Part shown: piece after piece, positions 1 to 9,128 of the stretch
How positions within the stretch are numbered: the stretch's first letter is position 1
Layout: the number at the start of each line of letters is the position of its first letter
From: Hyphomicrobiales bacterium
Lineage (GTDB): Bacteria > Pseudomonadota > Alphaproteobacteria > Rhizobiales > Rhizobiaceae
NCBI GenBank assembly: GCA_900473685.1
Contig: UCNE01000002.1
Location: 248,001 to 312,000, forward strand
Length of the DNA: 64,000 nucleotides
Direction: 5' to 3'
Notes under the pieces: generated by a model
Seen by the model: the letters and a program-made list of their open reading frames with translations, nothing else
What the model was told of the DNA's origin: nothing
The model's database searches: none
Position numbers and translations under genes: made by a program

Positions 1-442
1 CGGCGCGGCGGTGCAGGCGCGACTGCAGTTCGGCCATGGTCGGCGGCAGGATGAAGATCGAGACGACATCGCCGCCCATCTTTTCCTGCAGCTGCTGGGC
101 GCCCTGCCAGTCGATGTCGAACAGCATATCCTGCCCTTCCGACATCGCGGCCTCGACGGCGTCTCGGGGCGTGCCGTAGAAATTGCCGTGGACCTCGGCC
201 CATTCCAGAAGCGCGTCGGTCTGGCGCAGCCCCTCGAATTCGCGGATCGACTTGAAGAAATAATGCCGCCCTTCGATCTCGCTCGGGCGCCGCTTGCGCG
301 TCGTCACGCTGACCGAGATGCTCATATGCGGATCGGATTCGAGCAGGTTGCGCGCAATGGTCGACTTGCCGGCACCCGAAGGCGACGAGATCACCAGCAT
401 GAGACCGCGGCGCTGAATGGCTTTGGTGGACGTTTGGCTCAC
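1..442 (-). CDS. gmk: guanylate kinase (3' end beyond window)
   Basis: Guanylate kinase phosphorylates GMP to GDP with ATP in the cytoplasm. The reading frame opens with a GTG at 442 ([13 protein letters not shown]) and shows the P-loop [10 protein letters not shown] near residue 20, followed by the GMP-binding segment with [13 protein letters not shown] and the HYFF motif. About 147 codons are present; the C-terminal part lies to the left of base 1. The start is 5 bp after the stop of yicC, so the two are co-transcribed, a common arrangement in proteobacteria. The GTG start fits because it gives the usual short lead before the P-loop; an internal ATG just before the P-loop is too late. Confidence 0.93.
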   Translation of the reverse strand, partial: MSQTSTKAIQRRGLMLVISSPSGAGKSTIARNLLESDPHMSISVSVTTRKRRPSEIEGRHYFFKSIREFEGLRQTDALLEWAEVHGNFYGTPRDAVEAAMSEGQDMLFDIDWQGAQQLQEKMGGDVVSIFILPPTMAELQSRLHRRA

Positions 443-447
443 GGGGT

Positions 448-1335
448 TCACTCCAGATTTTGGACCTGTTCACGGAACTGGTCGATGACGACCTTCAGTT
501 CAATACCGGCGGCAGTGACCGCAGCGGCATTCGACTTGGAACAGATGGTATTTGATTCGCGGTTAAATTCCTGAGAAAGGAAATCGAGTTTGCGGCCGAC
601 AGGGCCGCCTTTATTCAAGAGATCGCGGGCAGCCGTCACATGGGTGCGCAGACGGTCGATTTCCTCGCGGATATCGGCCTTGGCGGCCAGCAGCGCCACT
701 TCGGCATAAAGACGCTCCGGATCGATCTTCGAGCCGCCGTCCATCACCAGGGCGACCTGGGTGGCAAGGCGGGCGGTAATCACGGCCACACTGCGCGACG
801 GGTCTGCCTCGATCTCGCCGGTCAGCATCTCGATCCGGTCAATCTGCTCCAGCAGGACCCGGCGGAGCGCCACGCCCTCTCCCTCGCGCATCGATGTCAT
901 GTCGGCGAGAGCCGACCGCAGCCCGGCGAGAATATCGCCGTCGCGGGCGGCGCGCTCGCCCTCCTGTTCTTCCGGTTCGCGAAAATCAACGATGCCGCGA
1001 ATGGCCAAAAGCGTATCGAGGTGCAGTGGCGCCGGATCAATGACATCGCGCAACTGCTCTCGCAATGACAGGACGGCGGAAAGAGCCCCCTGGTTGACCA
1101 CCGGTTCGACCCCCGCCTCGCTGGCGCTGACGGTGAGATTGACCTGCATGTTGCCGCGCGAAAAACACTCGCCGGTGAGCTTGCGCACCTCGGTCTCCAG
1201 ATGCTCGGTGCCCGTCGGCAGGCGCAGCCGAAGATCAAGGCCCTTGCCGTTGACCGAGCGCAGTTCCCACGCCCAGCGATAGCGTCCGCAAGTTCCCTCG
1301 CGGCGGGCAAATCCCGTCATGGATTGCAGCGGCAT
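448..1335 (-). CDS. yicC: YicC family endoribonuclease
   Basis: A 295-residue YicC/YloC family protein. It starts [14 protein letters not shown], the typical N-terminus of the family, and ends with the DUF1732-type C-terminal region ([19 protein letters not shown]). YicC of E. coli has been described as an RNase acting on small RNAs; the exact role here is inferred from family. The frame is open further upstream, but the ATG at 1335 is preceded by a strong GGGAGG ribosome-binding site and matches the family N-terminus, so it is chosen over the longer form. It lies between mltG and gmk on the same strand. Confidence 0.92.
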   Translation of the reverse strand: MPLQSMTGFARREGTCGRYRWAWELRSVNGKGLDLRLRLPTGTEHLETEVRKLTGECFSRGNMQVNLTVSASEAGVEPVVNQGALSAVLSLREQLRDVIDPAPLHLDTLLAIRGIVDFREPEEQEGERAARDGDILAGLRSALADMTSMREGEGVALRRVLLEQIDRIEMLTGEIEADPSRSVAVITARLATQVALVMDGGSKIDPERLYAEVALLAAKADIREEIDRLRTHVTAARDLLNKGGPVGRKLDFLSQEFNRESNTICSKSNAAAVTAAGIELKVVIDQFREQVQNLE

Positions 1336-1494
1336 CGTTAGTATCCTCCCGCCCCGGCAGGGCCAACGCGCAAAAATGGCGAAGGGGGCTGCGGAACTTT
1401 GAATTGATGCATGAATGTGTACGGCCCCGGCACGGTCAACCGCAAGGGTCAAGCGTACCGGAGCCGTGTCATCCACAAGCCTGATAGAGCGCGG

Positions 1495-2706
1495 TTATTC
1501 CTGAGCGGGTGGCGTTTCAGCCGCTTTCGCCGCTGCGGCCTTTTCAGCCTCGATCTTGCGCCAGCGCCGGACATTGCTGTTGTGTTCGTCAAGCGTGGCT
1601 GCAAACACATGCCCACCGGTACCGTCAGCGACGAAATAGAGGTCTGACGTGCGCGACGGATTGGCAACCGCTTCGAGCGCTGCCCGTCCCGGATTGGCGA
1701 TCGGCGTCGGCGGCAGGCCCTTGATCACGTAGGTATTATAGGGCGTGTCCTTTTCGAGGTCCGACTTCAGGATCGGCCGGTCGGCCGGTTTGCCGTCACC
1801 GCCGAAAATACCGTAGATGATCGTCGGATCGGACTGCAGACGCATCCCCTTTTCCAGCCGGTTGATGAAGACCGACGCAACCCGCGAGCGTTCGTCGGCA
1901 ATGCCGGTTTCCTTCTCGACGATCGAGGCCAGCGTGACGAATTCCTCGCGGCTGGCAATTGGCAGGTCCGGATCGCGCTTGTCCCAGATCTGGTCGACGA
2001 GCGACTTCTGCGCTGCCGCCATCTGCGCGACGATTTCCCCACGTTTTGTACCGCGCGAGAACTTGTAGGTATCAGGGCGCAGCGTGCCTTCAGCCGGCAC
2101 CTGCACCGGCAGAAGACCTTCCAGAACCGGATCGCTGTCCAGTCTGGCGAACATCTGCTTGACCGTCAGGCCTTCCGGCAGCGACACCGAGTAAAGAATG
2201 GACTTGCCCGATTTCAGGAGCTGCATGATCTCCTGCATCGAGGAACCGGCCTTGATCTCGTATTCGCCGGCCTTCAGCGTATCATTGTCCTCGAGATAGG
2301 CTTCCGACATGAAGCGGAAGACGCGGCCGTCGGAGACGATATTGTTGCGCTCGAGGCTGCTGGCGATCTCCTGGATGCCGGCGCCATTGCGCACGATGAA
2401 ATTGGTATTGGCCGTCAGCGGGCCGTTGTCCTCATAAGCGGACATCGCATAATAAACCGTTCCGGCTGCCGCGATGGTCAGGCAGACGATCACGGTCATC
2501 AGGAAATTCAGGAAGATAACGACCTGGCTCTTTGCCTTGCGCGACCGCTTGGGCGGCTGCGGCACCTTTTCCGGACGAAGAGCTTCGCTCGCCGATTTCG
2601 GGATGATCGGGCCGGTATTGCCCGCCTCGTTGCGGCCGAAAGGCGCTGCGCTGGTGTCGTTTGCGTCGTTCACTGGAGTCCTGTTTCTGGAATTCGCGTC
2701 ATGCAC
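1495..2706 (-). CDS. mltG: endolytic murein transglycosylase MltG
   Basis: MltG (YceG-like) cleaves nascent glycan strands at the inner membrane and helps terminate peptidoglycan chain growth. The 403-residue protein has a proline/lysine-rich cytoplasmic N-terminus, one membrane segment at about residues 65-85 (VVIFLNFLMTVIVCLTIAAA), a LysM-like region, and the YceG catalytic domain with the conserved glutamate in LASIVEKETG (about residue 265) and the downstream QSDPTIIYG motif. The ATG at 2706 has a GGAG site 6 bp ahead; a GTG at 2673 (VNDANDTS) is a plausible alternative giving 392 residues. A low-complexity Ala/Lys/Glu C-terminus follows the domain. Confidence 0.93.
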   Translation of the reverse strand: MHDANSRNRTPVNDANDTSAAPFGRNEAGNTGPIIPKSASEALRPEKVPQPPKRSRKAKSQVVIFLNFLMTVIVCLTIAAAGTVYYAMSAYEDNGPLTANTNFIVRNGAGIQEIASSLERNNIVSDGRVFRFMSEAYLEDNDTLKAGEYEIKAGSSMQEIMQLLKSGKSILYSVSLPEGLTVKQMFARLDSDPVLEGLLPVQVPAEGTLRPDTYKFSRGTKRGEIVAQMAAAQKSLVDQIWDKRDPDLPIASREEFVTLASIVEKETGIADERSRVASVFINRLEKGMRLQSDPTIIYGIFGGDGKPADRPILKSDLEKDTPYNTYVIKGLPPTPIANPGRAALEAVANPSRTSDLYFVADGTGGHVFAATLDEHNSNVRRWRKIEAEKAAAAKAAETPPAQE

Positions 2707-2881
2707 GTCTCCATCCCTGATGCGAACTCCAGAAGAGAAACAGGAATGAGAATCACCTTGTCACGATTATAGCGACAGTACGCCCTTGGCCTTGTGTCAG
2801 CATGGTTACAAAGTCACGCGCCGACAATACAGGCTTCAGTCGCAATCGTCCGTATGCCACGTTTGAACTGAGCAATGCGGC

Positions 2882-2913
2882 AAAAGCACGATAGCGGGAG
2901 AATTATCGTGCTT
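2882..2913 (-). terminator. intrinsic terminator downstream of fabF
   Basis: A perfect 10-bp stem (AAGCACGATA pairing with TATCGTGCTT around a 10-base loop), followed in the leftward direction by TTTTG, sits about 70 bp after the fabF stop. A second GC-rich hairpin (ACGGGCC / GGCCCGT, about 2945-2971) lies between it and fabF. Together they probably separate fabF from mltG, whose promoter would lie in 2707-2880. Confidence 0.6.
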
Positions 2914-2983
2914 GCAGGGTGGACCGGCAGATACCGGCGTTGATGACGGGCCGCCATCCGGCAGGCCCGTTGCGTAAAAAAAA

Positions 2984-4243
2984 TCAGGCGTAGCGGCGCA
3001 GAACCAGCGAGGCATTGGTGCCGCCGAAGCCGAACGAATTCGACAGGGCGACATTGATCTCGCGCTTGCGCGCCACATGCGGCACCAGATCGATCTTGGT
3101 TTCGACCGAGGGATTATCGAGATTGAGCGTCGGCGGAGCGACATTGTCGCGGATCGCCAGCGCGCAGAAAATCGCCTCGACGGCACCGGCCGCACCCAGC
3201 AGGTGGCCGATCGCCGACTTGGTCGACGACATCGAGACCTTGCCTGCATGCTCGCCCATGACGCGCTCGACGGCGCCCAGTTCGATCGTGTCGGCCATGG
3301 TCGATGTGCCATGGGCGTTGACGTAATCGACATCAGCAGCCGAGAGGCCGGCCCGCTTCAGGGCCATCTGCATGCAGCGATAGGCACCGTCGCCGTCTTC
3401 GGCCGGAGCGGTGATGTGGTGTGCGTCACCGGACAGGCCGTAGCCGACCACTTCGGCATAAATCTTGGCGCCGCGCGCCTTGGCATGTTCAAGCTCCTCC
3501 AGCACGACGATACCGGCTCCCTCGCCCATGACGAAGCCGTCGCGGTCCTGGTCATAGGGGCGCGATGCCTTGGTCGGGTCGTCGTTGTGCTGGGTGGACA
3601 GCGCCTTGCAGGCGGCAAAGCCGGCCAGCGCAATGCGTGAAATCGGTGATTCCGTTCCACCCGCCACCATCACGTCGGCATCGCCCAGGGCGATGAAGCG
3701 GGCGGCGTCGCCAATGGCGTGGGCGCCCGTCGAGCAGGCGGTAACGACGGAATGATTGGGGCCGCGCAGCTTGTGGCGGATCGACACCTGGCCGGAGGCA
3801 AGGTTGATCAGACGGCCCGGAATGAAGAAGGGGGAAACCCGGCGTGGGCCGCGGTCGCGTAGCGTGATGCCGCCTTCGACAATGCCTTCGAGCCCCCCGA
3901 TGCCCGATCCGATCATCACGCCGGTGGCGATCTGGTCCTCGTCGGTCTTCGGATGCCAGTCAGCATCGGCAAGCGCCATGTCGGCGGCAGCCATTGCATA
4001 GATGATGAAACTGTCGACCTTGCGCTGTTCCTTCAGTTCCATCCAGTTGTCGGGATTGAAGGTGCCATTGGTGCCATCGCCAAACGGCAGGCGGCAGGCG
4101 ATCTTTGCGGGAAGGTCTTCGACTTCGAATTCTGTGACTTTGCGGGCGGCATTGTCGCCGGCGATGAGCCGCGACCAGGATATCTCAGTCCCGCAACCCA
4201 AGGGAGATACCATGCCGGTACCGGTGATAACGACACGTCTCAT
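2984..4243 (-). CDS. fabF: beta-ketoacyl-ACP synthase II
   Basis: FabF condenses malonyl-ACP with acyl-ACP in fatty-acid chain elongation (cytoplasm). The 419-residue protein starts MRRVVITGTGMVSPLG and carries the Cys-His-His triad: Cys in VTACSTGAHA (about residue 170), His in NAHGTSTM (about 310) and His in SAIGHLLGAAGAVEA (about 347), with the GFGGTNAS glycine-rich end. The length is usual for the family. It is downstream of fabD, fabG and acpP on the same strand; the stretch between it and acpP holds a hairpin and a possible 20-codon ORF. Confidence 0.97.
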   Translation of the reverse strand: MRRVVITGTGMVSPLGCGTEISWSRLIAGDNAARKVTEFEVEDLPAKIACRLPFGDGTNGTFNPDNWMELKEQRKVDSFIIYAMAAADMALADADWHPKTDEDQIATGVMIGSGIGGLEGIVEGGITLRDRGPRRVSPFFIPGRLINLASGQVSIRHKLRGPNHSVVTACSTGAHAIGDAARFIALGDADVMVAGGTESPISRIALAGFAACKALSTQHNDDPTKASRPYDQDRDGFVMGEGAGIVVLEELEHAKARGAKIYAEVVGYGLSGDAHHITAPAEDGDGAYRCMQMALKRAGLSAADVDYVNAHGTSTMADTIELGAVERVMGEHAGKVSMSSTKSAIGHLLGAAGAVEAIFCALAIRDNVAPPTLNLDNPSVETKIDLVPHVARKREINVALSNSFGFGGTNASLVLRRYA

Positions 4244-4315
4244 GCCCGTGATCCATCCTGCCTGTTCGTTCCAGAACCGGACCGGACCTCGCGCAAAAAA
4301 CCGGATCCGTACATC

Positions 4316-4378
4316 CTATTCCGTGATGCTGTACTGCGTGATCTCAGGTACGGAAGCCTTGAAGCTTTCCTTGATCAT
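4316..4378 (-). CDS. possible 20-codon ORF between acpP and fabF
   Basis: An ATG at 4378, preceded by GGGAGC at a good distance, opens a 20-residue frame (MIKESFKASVPEITQYSITE) that stops 72 bp before fabF. I do not recognise the peptide. It could be a leader peptide for fabF, a short conserved protein, or chance. The good ribosome-binding site and its position in an essential operon are the only support. Confidence 0.25.
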   Translation of the reverse strand: MIKESFKASVPEITQYSITE

Positions 4379-4421
4379 GCTTTTTGCTCCCGTAACGGAG
4401 AGCGCGCCCCATGGAGGGACG

Positions 4422-4449
4422 AAAGGCGGGCCGCAAAGCGCCCCGCCCG
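4422..4449 (-). terminator. hairpin after acpP (terminator or attenuator)
   Basis: Immediately after the acpP stop the leftward strand reads a GC-rich stem (GGCGGG pairing with CCCGCC) ending in TTTCG. Such a structure would reduce read-through so that acpP is made in excess over fabF. The T-tract is short, so partial termination is more likely than complete. Confidence 0.45.
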
Positions 4450-4464
4450 AACACGGCCTTGATA

Positions 4465-4701
4465 TTAGGCCTGTGCCTTTTCGATGAACTTGACAGCGTC
4501 GCCGACCGTCAGGATCGAATCCGCTGCATCGTCGGGAATTTCGACGCCGAACTCTTCTTCGAATGCCATGACCAGTTCGACGGTGTCGAGCGAGTCAGCG
4601 CCCAGATCGTCGATGAAGCTTGCGCCTTCCGAGACCTTTTCGGCATCGACGCCAAGATGATCAATAACAATTTTCTTTACGCGTTCTGCTACGTCGCTCA
4701 T
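4465..4701 (-). CDS. acpP: acyl carrier protein
   Basis: The 78-residue acyl carrier protein shuttles growing acyl chains on a 4'-phosphopantetheine arm. It starts [12 protein letters not shown] at 4701 behind a GAGGAA site; the longer frame from 4731 is rejected because the family N-terminus begins here. The attachment serine is in the [16 protein letters not shown] motif (about residue 37). The protein is acidic, as expected. It lies between fabG and fabF, the classical order, with its own 324-bp upstream region. Confidence 0.97.
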   Translation of the reverse strand: MSDVAERVKKIVIDHLGVDAEKVSEGASFIDDLGADSLDTVELVMAFEEEFGVEIPDDAADSILTVGDAVKFIEKAQA

Positions 4702-5025
4702 GTCGGATTCCTCGACCTTTGTTTTTCTCAACGATGCCGTTCTGACATCGGTACCCTATTAACGCCTGACAGATCAAGACGATCCGCCCGGCAATTCGTT
4801 CAACCGGAAGCGGGCAAACCACGCCTGCCAAAGCCAGCGTATACCGCATATCTTCCGATCGACTGCGCACAGTCATGGCCCGCTTAACACGGTTTAAGTC
4901 TGTCGCAAAGTCCGAAAATGGCCGGGAATGGCTTGGTCAACATGCAATTCCCGGTATTTCGGCCTCACATCTCCAATTGATCCGGAAACGTGGCGGCACA
5001 GGCCTTTGACGGCCCGCACCAAGCC
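4702..5025. promoter_or_regulatory. fabG-acpP intergenic region
   Basis: This 324-bp stretch has no convincing gene. It must hold the end of the fabG transcript and, on the minus strand, the acpP promoter and leader. I see AT-richer DNA around 4735-4760 and 4885-4910 that could hold promoter elements, but no unambiguous -35/-10 pair or operator. Confidence 0.4.
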
Positions 5026-5763
5026 TTAGATCATCGCCATGCCACCGTTGACATGGATGGTCTGACCGGTGACGTAACCGGCCTCATTCGAAGCCAGATA
5101 AGCAACCGCCGAGGCCACTTCGCCGCCCGTGCCCATCCGCTTCATTGGGATGGCGCCCATGATGGCGTCCTTCTGCTTGTCGTTCAGCTTGCCGGTCATC
5201 GCGCTCTCGATAAAGCCCGGGGCGACGCAGTTGACCGTGACGTTGCGGGTGGCGATTTCCTGGGCGAGCGACTTCGACATGCCGATCATGCCGGCCTTGG
5301 CGGCGCAGTAATTGGCCTGACCCGGATTGCCGGTCACGCCGACGATCGAGGTGATGTTGATGATGCGGCCATGGCGGCGACGCATCATCGGATGCGTCAG
5401 CTCGCGGGTCAGACGGAACACGGACGTCAGGTTGACTTCGAGAACGGCGTCCCAGTCTTCGTCGCTCATGCGCACGAACAGGCCGTCCTTGGTGATGCCG
5501 GCATTATTGACGAGGATGTCGACGCCGCCGAGTTCGGCCTCCGCCTTTTCGCCGAGCGCCTTGACGGCATCACGGTCAGCCAGATTGGCCGGGAAGAGAT
5601 GAACACGCTCGCCGAGCGAATTGGCAAGCTCTTCCAGCTTTTCGACGCGGGTGCCGTGCAGGCCGACAATGGCGCCCTGCGCATGCAGGATGCGGGCGAT
5701 CTCTTCGCCGATGCCGCCGGATGCGCCGGTAACGAGGGCCTTGCGGCCAGACAGATCGAACAT
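5026..5763 (-). CDS. fabG: 3-oxoacyl-ACP reductase
   Basis: FabG reduces 3-oxoacyl-ACP to 3-hydroxyacyl-ACP with NADPH in each cycle of fatty-acid elongation. The 245-residue short-chain dehydrogenase has TGASGGIG at the nucleotide-binding site (about residues 12-19), NNAG (about 87), the catalytic serine in ITSIVG and YxxxK in NYCAAKAG (about 150). The ATG at 5763 (MFDLSGRKALVTG) is the family start; the longer open frame upstream overlaps fabD in another phase and is not coding. It is 26 bp downstream of fabD. Confidence 0.97.
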   Translation of the reverse strand: MFDLSGRKALVTGASGGIGEEIARILHAQGAIVGLHGTRVEKLEELANSLGERVHLFPANLADRDAVKALGEKAEAELGGVDILVNNAGITKDGLFVRMSDEDWDAVLEVNLTSVFRLTRELTHPMMRRRHGRIINITSIVGVTGNPGQANYCAAKAGMIGMSKSLAQEIATRNVTVNCVAPGFIESAMTGKLNDKQKDAIMGAIPMKRMGTGGEVASAVAYLASNEAGYVTGQTIHVNGGMAMI

Positions 5764-5789
5764 GGTCTTGGGTCCTTGTTGGGTTCGGC

Positions 5790-6734
5790 TTAGCCGAGCA
5801 AAGTTTGAAGCGCCGCGTCGATGTCGGCGGGAGAATTGACGGCGATGCCGGTGACGGTCTTGTCGATGCGGCGCGCCAGCCCGGTCAGCACCTTGCCGGA
5901 ACCGACCTCGTACAATGTCGTGACGCCGTTTGCGGCAAACCACTCGACGGTCTCGCGCCAACGGACCTGGCCGGTGACCTGCTCGACCAGAAGCCGGGCG
6001 ATTTCATCCGCATCGGTCACGGGAGCTGCGCGCACATTGGCGATCAGCGGCACGGCCGGATTGCTCTTTGCGACCGTGGACAGCGCTTCGCGCATGGCGT
6101 CGGCGGCCGGTCCCATCAGCGTCGAATGGAAGGGTGCCGAAACCGGCAGCAGGATGGCGCGCTTGGCGCCCTTTTCGGTCGCCAGCATTGCCGCCTTTTC
6201 GACAGCCGCCTTCTCGCCGGAAATCACCAGCTGGCCGCCGCCATTGTCATTGGCGATCTGGCAGGAACCGAGGGCGGATGCTTCCGTGCAGACGGCATCG
6301 ACATCCGCATGCTCGAGCCCGATGATCGCTGCCATCGCACCCTTGCCGACCGGAACCGCCGCCTGCATGGCATTGCCGCGAATGCGCAAGAGCCGCGCTG
6401 TATCGGCCAGCGAAAACGTGCCGGCGGCACAAAGGGCGGAATATTCGCCGAGCGAGTGACCGGCGACGTAGGAGACCTTCGATTTCAGGTCGAGGCCTTT
6501 TGCTTCCAGAACCCGCAGCGCCGCGATCGACACCGCCATCAACGCCGGCTGGGCGTTGGCCGTCAGCGTCAGCGTTTCTTCCGGGCCGTTCCACATGACA
6601 TCGGAGAGCTTTTCGCCAAGCGCGTCGTCGACTTCGGCAAAGACGGCGGCGGCTTCCGGAAAGGCCTCGGCCAGATCCTTGCCCATGCCGAGCGCCTGGC
6701 TGCCCTGTCCTGGAAATGTGAATGCGATTGCCAT
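5790..6734 (-). CDS. fabD: malonyl-CoA:ACP transacylase
   Basis: FabD loads malonate from CoA onto acyl carrier protein. The 314-residue protein begins MAIAFTFPGQGSQALGMG and carries the nucleophile in GHSLGEYSAL (about residue 95), the active-site arginine in RGNAMQ, and the conserved histidine in VSAPFHSTLM (about 200). The upstream in-frame ATG at 6752 lacks a ribosome-binding site and extends past the family start, so 6734 is used. It is the first gene of the fab cluster, divergent from the Tas-like gene; the shared 6735-6962 region holds both promoters. Confidence 0.96.
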   Translation of the reverse strand: MAIAFTFPGQGSQALGMGKDLAEAFPEAAAVFAEVDDALGEKLSDVMWNGPEETLTLTANAQPALMAVSIAALRVLEAKGLDLKSKVSYVAGHSLGEYSALCAAGTFSLADTARLLRIRGNAMQAAVPVGKGAMAAIIGLEHADVDAVCTEASALGSCQIANDNGGGQLVISGEKAAVEKAAMLATEKGAKRAILLPVSAPFHSTLMGPAADAMREALSTVAKSNPAVPLIANVRAAPVTDADEIARLLVEQVTGQVRWRETVEWFAANGVTTLYEVGSGKVLTGLARRIDKTVTGIAVNSPADIDAALQTLLG

Positions 6735-6962
6735 GAGGTGTTTCCCCGTCATGCGCGCTTGCGCCGCGCCGTTTCATTCCAACCCATTACCGGCAAACAT
6801 AAGGCAGGCAGCGGCTTTTTCCTCTCCATTCACATTCCTGGCGCATGAGTCAAGCTTTTGGACCTCAAAGCCAGCGCCTGTGCACGGCTCTGCTTTTCCC
6901 TTGCGCCGCAGCAAACAGCCTCTACATTCGCCGCCGAACAAGTTTGAGGCACGTTAAGCACC

Positions 6963-8006
6963 ATGAAATACAACACACTCGGCCGTACCGGCATCACGGT
7001 TTCGGAAATCTGCCTGGGTACCATGACCTGGGGCACGCAGAACAGCGAAGCGGAAGCCCACGAGCAGATGGACTATGCCGTCAGCCAGGGCGTCAACTTT
7101 TTCGACACCGCCGAACTCTACCCCGTCACCCCGGCCGGCCCCGAAACCATGGGCTTCACCGAAGACTATATCGGCACATGGCTGAAGAAGAGCGGCAAGC
7201 GCGACAACGTTGTCGTCGCCACCAAGGTCGCCGGTCCCGGCCGTCCCTATATTCGTGGTGGAACGCCTGCGAGCCCCAAGACCATGCGTGAGGCGCTGGA
7301 GAGCAGCCTGAGACGCCTGCAGACCGATCATGTCGATCTTTATCAGATGCACTGGCCAAACCGTGGCCATTATCATTTCCGCCAGTCGTGGACATACGAT
7401 CCCTCGCATCAGGACACGTCCGCGACAATCGACGATCTCCACGCCATCCTCGAAACGCTGGGCGCCTTCGTCCAGGAAGGCAAGGTGCGCGCCGTCGGTC
7501 TTTCCAACGACACCGCCTGGGGAACGATGAAGATGCTGGCGCTGGCCGAAAAACACGGGCTCCCGCGCATCGCCTCGCTGCAGAACGAATACAATTTCCT
7601 CTACCGCGCCTTCGATCTCGATCTTGCCGAAGTCAGCCATCATGAAAATGTCGGCCTGCTCGCCTATTCGCCGCTGGCCGCCGGCCTGCTCTCCGGCAAA
7701 TACCTGAACGGCGCCACTCCCGAAGGCTCGCGCCTGTCGATCAACGGCGACCTCGGCGGCCGCTACACCGAATATCAGGAACCGGCAGTCCAGGCCTATG
7801 CGGCACTGGCTCGCGAACACGGTCTCGACCTCGCCGAGATGCAGCTCGCCTTCAGCCTGACCCGCCCCTTCATGACCTCGGTGATCATCGGCGCGACCAA
7901 CATGGCGCAGCTGAAGACCAATATCGGGGCAAAGGATGTCGTGTTGTCAGCCGACGTGCTGAAGGGCATTGCGAAGCTGCACAAGATCTATCCGGCGCCG
8001 ATCTGA
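6963..8006 (+). CDS. tas: NADP(H)-dependent aldo-keto reductase (Tas-like)
   Basis: A 347-residue aldo-keto reductase closely resembling E. coli Tas along its length (MKYNTLGRTGITVSEICLGTMTWG, NSEAEAHEQMDYAVSQGVNF, DTAELYPV). The catalytic tetrad is visible: Asp in FFDTAELY, Tyr in the same motif, Lys in VVVATKVAG and His in YQMHWP. The physiological substrate is unknown; Tas was named for complementing tyrosine auxotrophy in E. coli. Monocistronic by context: divergent from fabD, convergent with the DUF1254 genes. Confidence 0.88.
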   Translation: MKYNTLGRTGITVSEICLGTMTWGTQNSEAEAHEQMDYAVSQGVNFFDTAELYPVTPAGPETMGFTEDYIGTWLKKSGKRDNVVVATKVAGPGRPYIRGGTPASPKTMREALESSLRRLQTDHVDLYQMHWPNRGHYHFRQSWTYDPSHQDTSATIDDLHAILETLGAFVQEGKVRAVGLSNDTAWGTMKMLALAEKHGLPRIASLQNEYNFLYRAFDLDLAEVSHHENVGLLAYSPLAAGLLSGKYLNGATPEGSRLSINGDLGGRYTEYQEPAVQAYAALAREHGLDLAEMQLAFSLTRPFMTSVIIGATNMAQLKTNIGAKDVVLSADVLKGIAKLHKIYPAPI

Positions 8007-8105
8007 AACGATTGCCGGGATGCCACATCGCCGTCCCGCAGGCGGTGTGGTTCCGTCGTCATCGCTGTCTGCTCATCCCCTCCCGAATGAACGGGACAGC
8101 CAGGC

Positions 8106-9128
8106 TTATTGGACGGGCTTCGGTTCCGGAAACTTCCAGGTTCCGTCGAGAATTCCTGCCTGCGGGCGGTATAGCCGGACGGTGTAGTTCCACCCCTTCA
8201 TGATCGGCAGGCAATTGGGGATTTTGCCGTCGCAGCCGCCGAACTGCACCGAAATCGATCCGTCCGGACTTTTCTTGGCCGTTACGTTGTTGAGCGAATA
8301 GGCATTATAGCGGTTCTTTTCGTAGTAGCCCCCGGCATCGTAGAGACTGATCGACCAGAAGCCATCGACCGGAACATCCTTGACGTCGAGCTTGTAGACG
8401 ACCGTTCCATCGTTGTTTGCCGGTGTAATGTTGAGGTAGGTCGCATCTTTGTCGGGGTTTCCGCCCCATCCGGCAGCGCTTGCAACGAGGTGGCGGACTG
8501 GATCCACGTCAGCCTTTGATCCGAACGCCCTGTTGAAATCCGGCATCGTCGTCGCCAGGATCAGCAGTGCGTCGCGCACCTTCTTCTGGCTGGCCTGGTC
8601 CCATTCCGGCAGATCGAGTTTTCCCGGTCCTCCGGGCTGTTCAACCTTCAGCTTGTCCTGAAGCGCGTGCACCTGCTTGACGTCGTCCGGGCTGTTCGGA
8701 TCGACGAAGGTGCGGACACCGATAACGGCATAGCGGGTTCCTACCGTTTCTTTCGTCAAGGTGGTCGTCCCGGTGTAGGACACCGCCGGTATGTAGTGAT
8801 CCTCGTTGATCACCATCAACGACATGAAACGATCACCGGCCTCCGGCAGGGCAACGGTTACCGGTCCTGCGTCGAGATCGACGACCGCTGACGAGTACAA
8901 AGTATCCCGGTTCAGGCGGATGACGGTCTGGTTGTCGACATCCGCAGGCTCGCGGCGGTGAAGGAATGCGCCGAGGCCACCATCCTTGAAGAGATTGTGA
9001 AAATAGAGATCGCTCTCCGCACGGATGAAATTATCGACGGTTACCGGTTCGGCTGCGAAAACCTGCGGGCTGTAAACAAGGAATGCGAGGCCGATAAATG
9101 CTGCTCTTGCTGTGGTTTTACGGATCAT
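8106..9128 (-). CDS. DUF1254/DUF1214 exported protein (second cistron)
   Basis: A 340-residue protein that very probably is translated on its own from the ATG at 9128, behind an AGAGGGG ribosome-binding site. It has a Sec-type signal peptide (MIRKTTARAAFIGLAFLVYS, cleavage likely after VFA) and the two domains of the family: DUF1254 (about residues 45-130) and DUF1214 (about 230-330, including DGFWSISLYDAGGYYE). The start lies 13 bp after the ancestral stop of the upstream paralogue. Its reading frame also coincides with that of the frameshifted upstream gene, which is why one long ORF spans both. Periplasmic; function unknown. Confidence 0.75.
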   Translation of the reverse strand: MIRKTTARAAFIGLAFLVYSPQVFAAEPVTVDNFIRAESDLYFHNLFKDGGLGAFLHRREPADVDNQTVIRLNRDTLYSSAVVDLDAGPVTVALPEAGDRFMSLMVINEDHYIPAVSYTGTTTLTKETVGTRYAVIGVRTFVDPNSPDDVKQVHALQDKLKVEQPGGPGKLDLPEWDQASQKKVRDALLILATTMPDFNRAFGSKADVDPVRHLVASAAGWGGNPDKDATYLNITPANNDGTVVYKLDVKDVPVDGFWSISLYDAGGYYEKNRYNAYSLNNVTAKKSPDGSISVQFGGCDGKIPNCLPIMKGWNYTVRLYRPQAGILDGTWKFPEPKPVQ

